The notes under the pieces were generated by a model. The model ran no database searches. It was not told the origin of the DNA and saw nothing but the letters and a program-made list of their open reading frames with translations. The position numbers were made by a program, and so were the translations under genes. A stretch of DNA of 64,000 nt from positions 62,001-126,000 of the forward strand of contig NZ_JARZAG010000022.1 in NCBI RefSeq assembly GCF_029892155.1. The letters are read 5' to 3'. Source of the DNA: Kitasatospora sp. GAS204B. GTDB taxonomy: Bacteria > Actinomycetota > Actinomycetes > Streptomycetales > Streptomycetaceae. Of the stretch, positions 1 to 8,343 are shown piece after piece (position 1 is the first letter of the stretch; each line of letters begins with the position of its first letter).

Positions 1-85
1 ACCGGAAATGCGAGGTAACGGGGCATTCCGCTGGCACCATCAACCGAGAGTCAGGCACCGGACGCGGCGCTGAGGAGGCGACCTG

Positions 86-1426
86 ATGTCATCGGACGAG
101 TCGGCGGGAGATCCTGCGGCGGCTCTCCCCCCGGACCCCTTCGCCGCGCTGCGGACCAAGGGCTACCTGGTGCTCCTGGTGCTGGCGGCGGTACTCGGCG
201 TCATCCTCTCGGCCGGCGCCTACGGCTTCCTCCAGGCCGTGGACCAGCTGCAGAAGGCGCTCTACACCGACCTCCCCAGGGGCCTGGGGTTCCACGGGGC
301 ACCCCCCTGGTGGCCGCTGCCGCTGCTCGCGGTGGCGGGGTTGCTGGTCGCGCTGACCGTCCAGTACCTGCCCGGCAACGGCGGCCACCAGCCGGCCGAA
401 GGACTCCATACCAGCGGTACCGCGGCGGCGGCCGAACTCCCCGGCATCCTGCTCGCGGCGCTGGCCTCGCTGGGCTTCGGTGCGGTGATCGGGCCCGAGG
501 CACCGCTGATCGCGCTCGGCGGCGGCCTGGCCGTGTACGCCATCCGCCTGATCAGGCCCGGCATGGACGCCAGGACCCAGGCCGTGGTGGGTGCGGCGGG
601 CAGCTTCGCCGCGATCAGCGCGCTGCTGGGCTCGCCGCTGCTCGGGGCCTTCCTGCTGATGGAGGCGTCCGGGCTCGGCGGTCCGATGATGGGGGTCGTC
701 CTGCTGCCCGGCCTGCTCGCATCCGGGAGCGGGGCGCTCATCTTCATCGGCCTCGGTTCCTGGACCGGGGTCGGCGCCGGCAGCCTGTCGATCCCCAGCC
801 TGCCCTCGGTACAGCACCCCAACGTCGCCCAGTTCGGCTGGGCGCTGGCGATCGGCGTGGCGGCGGCGCTCGCCGGCATGGCCGTCCGACGACTCGCGCT
901 CCTCGCCCAGCCGCACGTCAACCGCAGGCGGCTGGTGCTGACCCCGCTGGCCGGCCTGGCAGTCGCGGGACTCGCCATCGCCTACGCCGAGGGCACCGGA
1001 AAGGCCTGGTCCGACGTGCTGTTCTCGGGTCAGGCCGAGCTGCCCCACCTGCTGGTCGACAACGCGAGCTACTCGGTGGGGGCGCTGGTCCTGCTGTTCG
1101 CGTGCAAGTGGCTCGGCTACGGCGTGTCGCTCGCGGCCTTCCGCGGCGGGCCGATCTTCCCGGCGATGTTCCTGGGCGCGGCCGGCGGGATCGCGCTCTC
1201 GCACCTGCCCGGGCTGCCCGTCATCGCCGGTGCGGCCATGGGCATCGGCGCGATGTCGGTCGCCATGCTCCGGCTTCCGATGACCTCCGTCCTGCTCGCC
1301 ACGCTGCTGCTGGGCCAGGACGGTGTGACGCTGATGCCGCTGGTGATCGTGGCGGTCGTGGTCTCCCACGTCGCCTCGTCCCGGCTCACTCCGCCGCCGG
1401 CAGCGCCCACGGCGCCGACGGCGTAG
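86..1426 (+). CDS. ClC-family chloride channel/transporter
   Basis: Multi-pass membrane protein of 446 residues, the usual length for bacterial ClC proteins, which move chloride (often in exchange for protons) across the cytoplasmic membrane. Visible family marks are the GxExP selectivity segment (GPEAP near residue 135, with the gating glutamate present) and the later GGPIFP stretch near residue 353 that corresponds to the GxFxP motif. Hydrophobic helices fill most of the chain. The ATG is preceded by a GAGGAGG ribosome site about 8 bases upstream. It is monocistronic and converges on the SURF1 gene through a shared terminator. Whether it is channel or antiporter cannot be told from what is seen here. 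Confidence 0.9.
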   Translation: MSSDESAGDPAAALPPDPFAALRTKGYLVLLVLAAVLGVILSAGAYGFLQAVDQLQKALYTDLPRGLGFHGAPPWWPLPLLAVAGLLVALTVQYLPGNGGHQPAEGLHTSGTAAAAELPGILLAALASLGFGAVIGPEAPLIALGGGLAVYAIRLIRPGMDARTQAVVGAAGSFAAISALLGSPLLGAFLLMEASGLGGPMMGVVLLPGLLASGSGALIFIGLGSWTGVGAGSLSIPSLPSVQHPNVAQFGWALAIGVAAALAGMAVRRLALLAQPHVNRRRLVLTPLAGLAVAGLAIAYAEGTGKAWSDVLFSGQAELPHLLVDNASYSVGALVLLFACKWLGYGVSLAAFRGGPIFPAMFLGAAGGIALSHLPGLPVIAGAAMGIGAMSVAMLRLPMTSVLLATLLLGQDGVTLMPLVIVAVVVSHVASSRLTPPPAAPTAPTA

Positions 1427-1429
1427 CAA

Positions 1430-1451
1430 GGGGAGGCGAACGCGCCTCCCC
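1430..1451. terminator. Bidirectional terminator between ClC and SURF1 genes
   Basis: Stem of 9 bp (ggggaggcg / cgcctcccc) with a 4-base loop; the pairing extends further out past one bulged base. It lies between two convergent stop codons, so it can end both transcripts. Confidence 0.7.
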
Positions 1452-1456
1452 TGCTG

Positions 1457-2389
1457 CTACCGCGGGGCGTGCTGCGCCTCGCCACCCACTGAGGCGGCGG
1501 CGTCCGGCTCGCCCTCGGCATCGTTGGCGTCCTCGGCGTCGCTGCCGTCCTCGACGTCCGGCCCCGCACTCGGCTCGTCGTCCGGCCCCGCGCCGGTGGC
1601 GGCCGCCTCGGCCGCGCGCGCTTCGCGGGCGTCGCGCAGGTCGCGGCGCAGCAGGACCACCCAGCCGGCCGGGATCAGCGCGGCGAAGAGCCACCACTGG
1701 ATCGCGTAGGGCAGGTGGACGCCCTTGCCGACCACCGCGTCGTCGCCGGTGTTGGTGACGTTGGGGCTGGGCACCAGCTCGGCCTGGTCGGCGGCCGGCG
1801 GGTTGGGGCTGGTGGAGACCAGTTCCAGGTAGCCCGCGACCACCGGCTGCTTCAGGCGCGCGGCCTGGTCACTGCTGTTGATCCGCATGAACATCCGGTC
1901 CGGCAGGCCGTCGAGCTCGCGGCGGAAGGTCTCGTCCGGCCGCAGCCGGCCGGACACGGTCACCTCGCCGGCGGGGGCCGGCGGCACCGTCGGGTAGGTG
2001 GTGGCGTCTCCGGGCGAGGCGACCCAGCCGCGGTTGACCAGGACCACCTCACCCGCGTCGGTGACCAGCGGGGTGATCACGTAGTAGCCGACCGCGTCAC
2101 CCGCGGCGTCGGTGCGCTGGCGGACCACGAACTCGTGCGCCGGGTCGTAGTGACCGGTGGCGGTGACCGGGCGATACGTCTCCGAGGCCGGCACGGTTGC
2201 CCCGGGCTGGGAGAGAACATCCATCGCCACCGGCGGCGCGGCCATGGCCGCGGCGGTGCTCCCGTTCTGCCGATTGGTCTGCTCGTAGCGGTGGTACTGC
2301 CACTGCCCGAGCAAGACCATGGCGGGGATGATCGCGAAGAAGACGAGGGTCAGGATCGCCCAACGCCGGGTCATGAGGATTCGGAGCAC
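1457..2389 (-). CDS. SURF1-family cytochrome oxidase assembly protein
   Basis: About 310 residues. SURF1 proteins are membrane proteins that help assemble the haem a3 site of cytochrome c oxidase. The N-terminal transmembrane segment with LGQWQYHRYE after it and the block VNRGWV in the middle are typical, and a second transmembrane helix (IQWWLFAALIPAGW) precedes a hydrophilic tail. I chose the GTG at 2389 because Streptomyces members begin a few residues before the R-x-W-x-x-L-T helix start; an internal ATG at 2374 is the alternative. The last 50 residues are an acidic Ala/Asp/Glu-rich tail. Monocistronic, convergent with the ClC gene. Confidence 0.88.
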   Translation of the reverse strand: MLRILMTRRWAILTLVFFAIIPAMVLLGQWQYHRYEQTNRQNGSTAAAMAAPPVAMDVLSQPGATVPASETYRPVTATGHYDPAHEFVVRQRTDAAGDAVGYYVITPLVTDAGEVVLVNRGWVASPGDATTYPTVPPAPAGEVTVSGRLRPDETFRRELDGLPDRMFMRINSSDQAARLKQPVVAGYLELVSTSPNPPAADQAELVPSPNVTNTGDDAVVGKGVHLPYAIQWWLFAALIPAGWVVLLRRDLRDAREARAAEAAATGAGPDDEPSAGPDVEDGSDAEDANDAEGEPDAAASVGGEAQHAPR

Positions 2390-2444
2390 CGTGTGACGGT
2401 ATCTCCGCTTACACCGCTGCCACGAACCGGCCCCCGTCCCGACA

Positions 2445-2488
2445 CGCCGGATCGGTCGGCCGGGCCGCTGCGCCCGACCGATCCGGCG
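2445..2488. repeat. 15-bp inverted repeat in the SURF1/GH18 intergenic region
   Basis: Perfect 15-bp arms (2445-2459 and 2474-2488, cgccggatcggtcgg on the left) with a 14-base loop. It lies 56 bases upstream of the SURF1 start, so it may be an operator or a hairpin in the 5' leader. The rest of 2390-2872 shows no convincing gene; it must hold the divergent promoters for SURF1 and the GH18 gene. Confidence 0.5.
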
Positions 2489-2872
2489 GGTGCGGCAGCG
2501 GGCTGCCGGCGTGCGGGTCGTCACCGCCGCCCGCCGCGATCCGGAGTGGTCGCAGCGTGACCGGCGGCGGTCCCACCAGTCCGCCGAACGAGCGAAGCCG
2601 CACCGCTGCGGGCGATTCGCGGAGCGGATGCGGCAGGTGCGCGGCTTACCGTGCTGCGGATGGCTCGCCATTTCTCATATCAACCCATGATCACTCTGCA
2701 TGGCCTCGCCCCCCACCTGGCCATGCTGCTTCAGGACTTCCCCCTGCGGGATTTCACTCCTTCAGGAGCCCACGCCCCGCAGGACTCCGCTGACGGGCCA
2801 TCACCCGCAAGCAGCGGCGCACCGTCCCAGTGCGCTGCCGATGCGCCGTCCGGCCCGACCACGAGGACACCG

Positions 2873-4117
2873 ATGCGCCGCCCTCCTCCCCGCCTGGCTT
2901 CGGCCCTGGCACCTCTCGCGCTCAGCGCGGGGCTCCTGCTGATCACCCCCGTGCCCGCGCACGCCACCGCACTGCCCGGACCCGGGTTCCCGGCCCGCTA
3001 CACCGCCCCGTACGTCGAGACCTGGCACTCCGGTGCCTCGCTGACCGAGGCCCGCCGGGCCACCGGGCTCGAGTACTTCACCCTCGCCTTCGTGATCAGC
3101 GACGGCGGCTGCCACGGCGCCTTCGACGGCACCGTTCCGGTGACGGACCCCGGGTGGGAAGTCGCCCTGAACCAGTTGCGGTCCGACGGCGGGGACGTCA
3201 TCGCCTCCTTCGGCGGCGGCGCCGGCACCGAACTCGCGCAGGTCTGCGACTCGGTGGACGCGCTGAAGACCGCCTACCGGCGGGTGATCGACAGGCTCAA
3301 CCTGACCGCGCTCGACTTCGACATCGAAGGCTTCGCCCTCGACGACACCACGGCCAACGACCGCCGTGCCCGGGCGCTGGCCGATCTCCAGCACGAGTAC
3401 GCCGCCGCGGGCCGTCCGCTGAGCGTGCACTACACGCTCCCCGCCAATCCGGATGGGTTGTCGACGCAGTCGCTGCGGCTGCTGCGGAACGCCAAGGACC
3501 GGGGTCTGGACGTCTCCGTGGTCAACATCATGACCATGGACTACGGCCCCGACCTGAACATGGGCCGGATCGCGACCACGGCCGCCGACGGCCTGCACGA
3601 TCAGATGGCCCAGATCTGGCCCGAGAAGAGCGCGGCGGAGCTGTGGGCGATGCAGGGGAACACCCCCATGATCGGCGTGAACGACGCCACCAACGAGGTC
3701 TTCTCCACCAAGGACGCCCACACTCTGGCGGACTTCGCCAATGCCAAGGGGATCACCCTGCTCTCCTTCTGGGCGGTGGGACGGGACCGGGCCTGCGCCG
3801 ACGAGGGCACGCTCGCCGGCAGTTGCAGCGGCACGGCGCAGGAGCCGGGCGAGTTCTCCCACCTGTTCAGCCGACCCCAGCCCCGGAGCCGGCCCCGGCC
3901 GCACCCCGCGCCGGAACCGCGCTCACCGTACTGCCTCGGCCCGCTCGGCAACCCGCTCAGCCCGGTCTGCGCCGAGCGTCCCACCAACGGCGGCACCGCC
4001 ACCGCGCCCGCTGCGGACGGCAGCGCCGTGTGGGCCAGCCGCGCCGTCCGGGACAGCGGGTGCGCGAGCGGCTGGGACCAGCCGGCGGTCTGGTGCGACG
4101 GACGGGCCACCCCCTGA
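2873..4117 (+). CDS. Secreted GH18 chitinase-like glycoside hydrolase
   Basis: Exported protein of 414 residues. Start at the ATG at 2873 gives a clean signal peptide (MRRPPPR, hydrophobic core, cleavage near AHA-TA). The body is a GH18 barrel: the strand LDFDIEG near residue 150 contains the DxxDxDxE-type catalytic motif with the acid glutamate, and MTMDYG near residue 222 is the usual following strand. The last 60 residues, after a Pro/Arg-rich linker, carry four cysteines and a W-x-x-P-A-V-W-C end, possibly a small binding module. Members hydrolyse chitin or related GlcNAc glycans. The NodB deacetylase just downstream fits a role on chitin or peptidoglycan. Confidence 0.88.
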   Translation: MRRPPPRLASALAPLALSAGLLLITPVPAHATALPGPGFPARYTAPYVETWHSGASLTEARRATGLEYFTLAFVISDGGCHGAFDGTVPVTDPGWEVALNQLRSDGGDVIASFGGGAGTELAQVCDSVDALKTAYRRVIDRLNLTALDFDIEGFALDDTTANDRRARALADLQHEYAAAGRPLSVHYTLPANPDGLSTQSLRLLRNAKDRGLDVSVVNIMTMDYGPDLNMGRIATTAADGLHDQMAQIWPEKSAAELWAMQGNTPMIGVNDATNEVFSTKDAHTLADFANAKGITLLSFWAVGRDRACADEGTLAGSCSGTAQEPGEFSHLFSRPQPRSRPRPHPAPEPRSPYCLGPLGNPLSPVCAERPTNGGTATAPAADGSAVWASRAVRDSGCASGWDQPAVWCDGRATP

Positions 4118-4184
4118 CGGAGACCCGGTCGGGCAGGGGTGTCCGGCAGGCAAGGGGGCTACGCGTCACCGGAGGTAGCGCGAC

Positions 4185-5093
4185 ATGATGTTCAGTCAGA
4201 TCCATACCACTCGGCGCCTGCTGTTCGGCGCAGGCAGCGCGGCCCTGCTGTGCGCCTGCGGGCGGGCTCACGTCAAGGGCGCGGCGGCCGCACCACCCCG
4301 TACCGCGAGCGCGTCACCAGGCGCGTCACGGGGCACCTCACCGACGCCCAGCGCGGCGGCGCCGACACCGACGCCGTCGGCAACACCCTCGGCAACGCCG
4401 TCGGCGCCACCCGCACCGAGCGCCGCACCGACCGTGCCGCCCGGCACGGCGGGGGCGGCCGCCGGGCGGGCGGCATACGCCGTGCACGCGGGCCCCAAGG
4501 TGGTCGCGCTGACCTTCGACGACGGCCCGAGCCCCCTCGACACCCCACGCGTGCTGGCCCTCCTGCGCGAGCACGGCGTCACCGCGACTTTCTTCATGAT
4601 CGGCAAGAACGTCGCGCGCTACCCGGACACGGCCCGTCAGGTGATCGAGGCCGGCCACCTGGTGGGCAACCACACCTGGTCCCATCCTGACCTCGGCACC
4701 CTCGCCAAGGCCGGCGTCCGCAAGGAGATCGAGCGCACCAGCCAGACCATCGCCGACGTCTGCGGCGTGCGGCCGGTCCTGTTCCGCGCTCCCGGCGGGC
4801 ACTTCACCCGCAACTCCTACGCGGTCTGCGCCGACCTCGGGCTGCGCTCGATCTGCTGGAACGTGGACCCGGAGGACTGGTCGAACCCGGGTTCCGGCGC
4901 CATCGCGAGCCGCGTGCTCGGCGCCACCAGGACCGGCTCCATCGTGCTCAACCACGACGGCTGCCTCACCGACGCGTTGATCACCGCGCCGGGCGGGGTC
5001 GCCGACCGCTCGCAGACCGTCGACGCGCTGCGCGCTTATCTGCCCAAGCTCCTCGAGGCCGGCTACCGGTTCACCGTCCCCGACAATCCGTGA
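4185..5093 (+). CDS. Polysaccharide deacetylase (NodB domain), exported
   Basis: 302 residues. The N-terminus has a twin-Arg-like start, a hydrophobic core and LLCAC that could act as a lipobox, so it is probably a lipoprotein or secreted. A low-complexity Pro/Ala/Ser/Thr linker (residues 40-95) precedes the NodB domain. The metal and catalytic motifs are all present: TFDDGPS (catalytic Asp and metal Asp), HTWSH (HxxxH metal site), RAPGGH and NHDG. Such enzymes remove acetyl groups from chitin, chitooligosaccharide or peptidoglycan sugars. A GGAGGT ribosome site lies 9 bases before the ATG. It follows the GH18 gene by 67 bases and is probably co-transcribed. Confidence 0.92.
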   Translation: MMFSQIHTTRRLLFGAGSAALLCACGRAHVKGAAAAPPRTASASPGASRGTSPTPSAAAPTPTPSATPSATPSAPPAPSAAPTVPPGTAGAAAGRAAYAVHAGPKVVALTFDDGPSPLDTPRVLALLREHGVTATFFMIGKNVARYPDTARQVIEAGHLVGNHTWSHPDLGTLAKAGVRKEIERTSQTIADVCGVRPVLFRAPGGHFTRNSYAVCADLGLRSICWNVDPEDWSNPGSGAIASRVLGATRTGSIVLNHDGCLTDALITAPGGVADRSQTVDALRAYLPKLLEAGYRFTVPDNP

Positions 5094-5097
5094 GCCC

Positions 5098-5202
5098 GAA
5101 TTCGCGAACCGACTTCTCCTGAGCCGAGTGTTCCCGAACCGACTTTCCGTGGGCTGACTTTTCCTGGACCGATGTTTCCTGGACCGACTTTTCCTGGACC
5201 GC
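5098..5202. repeat. Degenerate 15-bp tandem repeat, seven units
   Basis: Seven consecutive 15-base units with consensus cttttcctggaccga run from 5098 to 5202; the three units nearest 5202 are the most alike and the units decay towards 5098. The period is exactly 15, so read on the minus strand it gives pentapeptide repeats in more than one frame, but no start or ribosome site supports translation. It sits in the 3' region between convergent genes. Confidence 0.8.
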
Positions 5203-5247
5203 CGCGGGCCGATCCTTTTTGCGGCGGTCCAGCCGCGTCCGGGCAGC

Positions 5248-5286
5248 CCGATTCGCCCTGCCGGAAGATCCGGCAGGGCGAATCGG
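5248..5286. terminator. Strong bidirectional terminator hairpin
   Basis: Perfect 17-bp arms (5248-5264 and 5270-5286; left arm ccgattcgccctgccgg) with a 5-base loop aagat. It separates the NodB gene on the plus strand from the small secreted gene on the minus strand. Confidence 0.85.
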
Positions 5287-5315
5287 CTCGCCGCTGCGGC
5301 GTCGCTCCGCAGGAA

Positions 5316-5735
5316 TCAGCTCCCGTACGCACCACCGCGCAGCGCCCGGTAGTTGTTGGGGCAGGTCATGGTGACGCGGTAGCTGCCACCCAGCGGACCG
5401 TAGATGTACCGGTAGCCGTTCGCGCAGTCGACGAAGACGTAGAAGTGGTTGCCGGAGCACGAGACCGCGAACGTCGAGCCGTACAGGTAGGCGTCCCAGC
5501 AGCTGAGCGAGTCCGCCGTCGCGGGCACCGCTGCGTCGAGCCCGGAGGCCTTCTGGGCGGTACCGCTGGTGGACTCGCCGCTGCTGAGGTCGGTGACCGT
5601 GTAGTCGGCGTCCGCCGCCGCGACCGTCGCGTTCGCCTGGCCCGCGGCGACGGCCGCCGCGGCCGGCCCGCCGCTCATGCCGATGGCGAGCAGCATTGCC
5701 GCCAGGAGCACACCCAGAGGCTTGAGAAACTTCAC
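5316..5735 (-). CDS. Small secreted protein, unknown function
   Basis: 139 residues. GTG start with AAGGGA seven bases upstream. The signal peptide is clear: MKFLKPLG, a hydrophobic core and an Ala-rich cleavage region around residue 27. The mature part has four cysteines (SCWDAY, VSCSGN, VDCANG, MTCPNN), enough for two disulfides, and is rich in Tyr and Gly towards the end. I do not recognise the family. It is monocistronic between the repeat/terminator block and a long upstream region. Confidence 0.75.
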   Translation of the reverse strand: MKFLKPLGVLLAAMLLAIGMSGGPAAAAVAAGQANATVAAADADYTVTDLSSGESTSGTAQKASGLDAAVPATADSLSCWDAYLYGSTFAVSCSGNHFYVFVDCANGYRYIYGPLGGSYRVTMTCPNNYRALRGGAYGS

Positions 5736-6110
5736 CTTGATCCCTTTCTCGCATGGGTTCGAGCGGCGTTATCGCCGACTCGACAATCGAGGTTGGCAAT
5801 GAGCTTCGCAGAGGCTTTCAAAGGGGAGCAAGACGGCCGTTTTGATCATTAACCGTGACACCCGAACAATGCTCTCTCGGCTACCGCAAGAATTCCAGGC
5901 GAATCGATTCAGCTCACCCTGCCCAGCGCCACTGAAATTCACCTGAACGGGCTATCGGAAATGGACTTTCCATGCTCCGGGAGCGCAGCCGGCCAGGGAG
6001 AGCGACCGGGGGTCGACAGGGGCCCATCGCACGGCGCACGGCCGGGCGCAGGCCCGGGACGACGCCCGGAGGAGGCCGGCGAGCGAGGTCCGAGCGGGGC
6101 CCGAAGCAGG
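5736..6110. other. Intergenic region, no recognisable gene
   Basis: This stretch must contain the promoter of the small secreted gene (leftward) and the region upstream of the decayed cluster (rightward). Open frames are present but have no family resemblance, no ribosome site and no length support. I see nothing further in it. Confidence 0.5.
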
Positions 6111-6128
6111 AGTTGAACACGTTCAACT
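6111..6128. promoter_or_regulatory. 18-bp palindromic operator candidate
   Basis: The sequence agttgaacacgttcaact is a perfect palindrome with 8-bp arms around a central AC. It ends 8 bases before the ATG of the first decayed gene. The size and symmetry suit a TetR-type or similar dimeric repressor, but no regulator gene survives next to it. Confidence 0.5.
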
Positions 6129-6136
6129 TTTCCGCC

Positions 6137-6754
6137 ATGCTGCTGCCGAGCGAAAGGTCGATCGATGATCAGATCCTGACGGGCCCTCCTGCCCGCTGCC
6201 GCGTCGCGCTGATCTGGTTCTACGAGGGGCTCTGGTGCAAGGTCCTGCCCGGGCGGGCGGACCAGCGCGCCATCGTCGCCGGCCTGCCGTTGCTGCCGGC
6301 CGGCGCGATCACGCCGCTGCTGCTCTTCGGGCGCATGTACGAAGACGTCGGCATCGAGCTGGCCGCCTTCCCGCCCCCTGGCGCCCGGGGGCACCGGTGG
6401 TCGGCCGGTGCGGCTGCTGCTGGGCGATGTGGTCGAACAACTGGCGGCCTCCCCGCCGGCGCCTACGACGCGGTGACCCTGTCCAACGTGCTGGACGGGC
6501 CAGGGCCGGAGTTCGCCCGCCGGCTGCGCGCGGCGGTCCGGCACGCGGTACGGCCGGGCGGTGTCGTCGTGCTGCGCAGCATCCGGGAGCCGGGCCCCGC
6601 CGGGCCGGGGCTGGCGGCCGAGGACCGGTCGATGCTGTGGGGCGTGGTGCGGGTCACCCGCGTCGCAGACCGGGGGCGGGACGGCGTACGGGATCGGGAT
6701 CGGGACAGGCCGCCCCGTGCGGGCGAGTCGGCGAGTGAAGGGATCGGATCTTGA
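6137..6754 (+). pseudogene. DoxX-like/BtaA-like (DUF3419) gene fusion remnant
   Basis: The frame opens with a DoxX-like N-terminus (ALIWFYEGLWCKVLPG, residues 23-38) but after about 65 residues switches to LFGRMYEDVGIELAAFPP, which I recognise as the N-terminal block of BtaA/DUF3419-type S-adenosylmethionine enzymes. The SAM-binding core is missing. Downstream, the C-terminal block resumes (VRLLLGDVVEQLAASPP in a second frame near 6410-6460, then YDAVTLSNVLDG and RSMLWGVV in the first frame), so a one-base shift lies near 6465. Thus two neighbouring genes seem to have lost their 3' and middle parts and been joined. No functional product is expected. Family assignments rest on memory of conserved blocks. 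Confidence 0.6.
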
Positions 6755-6880
6755 GGTACCTGCTGCAGCGTCACCCCATCGCGATGCGCACCCGGTTCGC
6801 GCATTCCCTGGTGCTCACCTACGCCCTGCCGCCGCGGGTGCTCACGCCGCTGTTGCCACCCGGGTTCACCCTGGACGTGC
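6751..6880 (+). pseudogene. DUF2071-type protein, N-terminal remnant
   Basis: A TTG start overlapping the upstream stop (TTGA) begins RYLLQRHPIAMRTRF, then LTYALPPRVL and LLPPGFTLD, the conserved opening of DUF2071 proteins. Resemblance ends after about 42 residues and the frame runs into sequence of the next remnant. A full member is around 240 residues, so more than 80 percent is missing. Confidence 0.55.
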
Positions 6881-6924
6881 GCGGGTGCCCGCGCCCGCTG
6901 GTTCGCTCGCCGCCCGCCCAGAGC

Positions 6925-7234
6925 GCCTGCCGGGCGGCTCCGGTGTGCGGGACACGGTCCTCGCCGTCTTCGCCGCACACGAGTTGCGCGACCGCTCGAC
7001 CGCGAGGCGCTGTTCGCCGAGTGCGCCCGAGTGCTGCGCCCAGGCGGCACGCTGATCCTGGTGGAACACCTGCGCGACGCGGCGAACACGGCCGTGTACG
7101 GGCCTGGTGCCTGGCACTTCCTGCCCCGCTCCGAGTGGCTGCGGCTGGCCTACGGCGCCGGGTTGGTCGAGGCGGGCGAGCGCCGGATCGGCGGGTTCGC
7201 CACCGCCTTCGCGCCGCGGAAGCGGCATCGATGA
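6925..7234 (+). pseudogene. Class I SAM methyltransferase, C-terminal remnant
   Basis: Two frames together give one methyltransferase tail: DTVLAVFAAHELRD in one frame to about 6995, then LDREALFAECARVLRPGG and TLILVEHLRD in the next frame, ending FATAFAPRKRHR. A single-base shift near 6995 breaks it, and the glycine-rich SAM motif I is absent upstream. Only the post-core half of a roughly 200-residue methyltransferase remains. Its stop overlaps the start of the next gene (ATGA). Confidence 0.6.
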
Positions 7235-7674
7235 ATCAGCTGCTCGAGCAACTGACCACGATCGATACCCAACTGCGCTTGGTGGGCGTCGCGTTGGTGG
7301 CGGTCGGGCTCTGGCACGCGGTGTTGCCCAGGGTCATCGGCTGGCCGGCCGACCTGGCCGGCAACAGTCTGACGACTCGTCAAGTCGCTTATGTACACCT
7401 GTTCTTCATCGGTTTGACCTGCGTGCTGCTGGGCCTGCTCCCGCCGCTGCCGAGCCGTGAGCTGCTGGCCGGGACGCCGCTGGGCACCGCACTACTGAGC
7501 GGGCAGACCGTCTTATGGGGCACCCGCCGGCTCTTCGAGTTCGCCGTCTTCTCACCCAGGCTCTGGCGCGGCGACCGGTTGCGAACGGCGGGGCACCTCG
7601 TGCTTTCCGGGCTGTGGACCTGGGTCACCGGGGTCCTCGTGGTCGCACTGGTCCACACCACAGCCGGACACTGA
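7231..7674 (+). CDS. Four-helix integral membrane protein, unknown function
   Basis: 147 residues, with hydrophobic segments near residues 16-35, 55-77, 85-105 and 122-142. The start overlaps the stop of the methyltransferase remnant (ATGA), which is typical of translational coupling and shows it was the last gene of the now decayed cluster. It appears intact. I do not recognise a named family. The four-helix layout resembles DoxX-size membrane proteins, but the diagnostic residues are not evident. With its upstream partners lost, continued function is doubtful. Confidence 0.65.
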   Translation: MNQLLEQLTTIDTQLRLVGVALVAVGLWHAVLPRVIGWPADLAGNSLTTRQVAYVHLFFIGLTCVLLGLLPPLPSRELLAGTPLGTALLSGQTVLWGTRRLFEFAVFSPRLWRGDRLRTAGHLVLSGLWTWVTGVLVVALVHTTAGH

Positions 7675-7747
7675 CGGCGGAGCCGACGAACCACACCCTC
7701 CCCGGGCCGCCGGTCGACACCCGGAGTTCCGCCGGGAGTTCCACCGG

Positions 7748-7783
7748 GAGCGCCGCACACCCTGTGATCGGGGTGCGGCGCTC
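7748..7783 (+). terminator. Terminator hairpin after the membrane protein gene
   Basis: Arms of 11 bp (gagcgccgcac at 7748-7758 and its complement at 7773-7783) enclose a 14-base loop. It lies 73 bases after the stop codon and ahead of the urease promoter region. Confidence 0.55.
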
Positions 7784-7847
7784 TGTCGCGCCCGGCGCGT
7801 CCGGTGGCAAAGAGATGGCCAAACCTCTCAAAAGAAGGCCAAGCCTT

Positions 7848-7923
7848 TCAACAACATGTTGACGATCCCCGCAGGTCGCTCTACGTTTCTCCCATTCGTA
7901 ACAAATATTCCACATAGTGGAAT
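7848..7923. promoter_or_regulatory. Urease operon upstream region with two palindromes
   Basis: Within the 360-base gap before ureA there is tcaaca-aca-tgttga (7848-7862) and attccac-ata-gtggaat (7907-7923), both perfect, plus an imperfect direct repeat of a ggccaa...ctttcaa unit near 7818-7850. These AT-richer elements are the likely control region of the urease operon. I cannot name the regulator; half-sites resembling the nitrogen regulator GlnR consensus are visible but spaced wrongly. Confidence 0.45.
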
Positions 7924-8034
7924 CGTCAAGCTGCTTGGATTCCCGGCACGACGACGCACCCGGTACCCCCACCCCGAAGCCTCGGTTCGTCGGACCCTGC
8001 ACCTGCTCGCCCCCGCATCCGGAAGGACTGCTCC

Positions 8035-8340
8035 ATGAATCTCGCCCCACGGGAGATCGACAAGCTCTACGTCTACGTGGTGGCCGATCTCGCGCGCCGG
8101 CGCCGCGATCGCGGGGTCAAGCTGAACTACAGCGAGGCCGTCGCCCTGATCAGCGAGGCGATCCTGGAGTCCGCCCGGGACGGCCGGACCGTCGCCGAGT
8201 GCATGGAGGTCGGCAAGAAGATCGTCACCGCCGACGAAGTGATGCCCGGCGTGCGGGAGATGCTGCCGCTGCTGCAGATCGAGGCCGCCTTCGTGGACGG
8301 CACCAAGCTGGTCTCCTGCCACGATCCGGTCGGTGCCTGA
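8035..8340 (+). CDS. ureA: Urease gamma subunit
   Basis: 101 residues, the normal length of UreA. It is the smallest structural subunit of the nickel urease that hydrolyses urea to ammonia and carbamate in the cytoplasm. Conserved blocks seen: LAPREIDKL at the start, GVKLNYSEAVALI near residue 28, VMPGVREMLPLLQIEA near residue 67, and VDGTKLV near the end. A GGAAGGA ribosome site precedes the ATG. It is the first gene of the urease operon; the next gene begins 3 bases after its stop. Confidence 0.96.
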   Translation: MNLAPREIDKLYVYVVADLARRRRDRGVKLNYSEAVALISEAILESARDGRTVAECMEVGKKIVTADEVMPGVREMLPLLQIEAAFVDGTKLVSCHDPVGA

Positions 8341-8343
8341 GCC

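Noticed and set aside
5098..5202. Possible CRISPR array
   Set aside because: Units are contiguous 15-base repeats without unique spacers, and no cas genes are nearby.
7861..7930. GlnR box upstream of ureA
   Set aside because: Half-sites like GTAAC and GAAAC occur but the 6-base spacing of the known consensus is not met; kept only as an unassigned control region.
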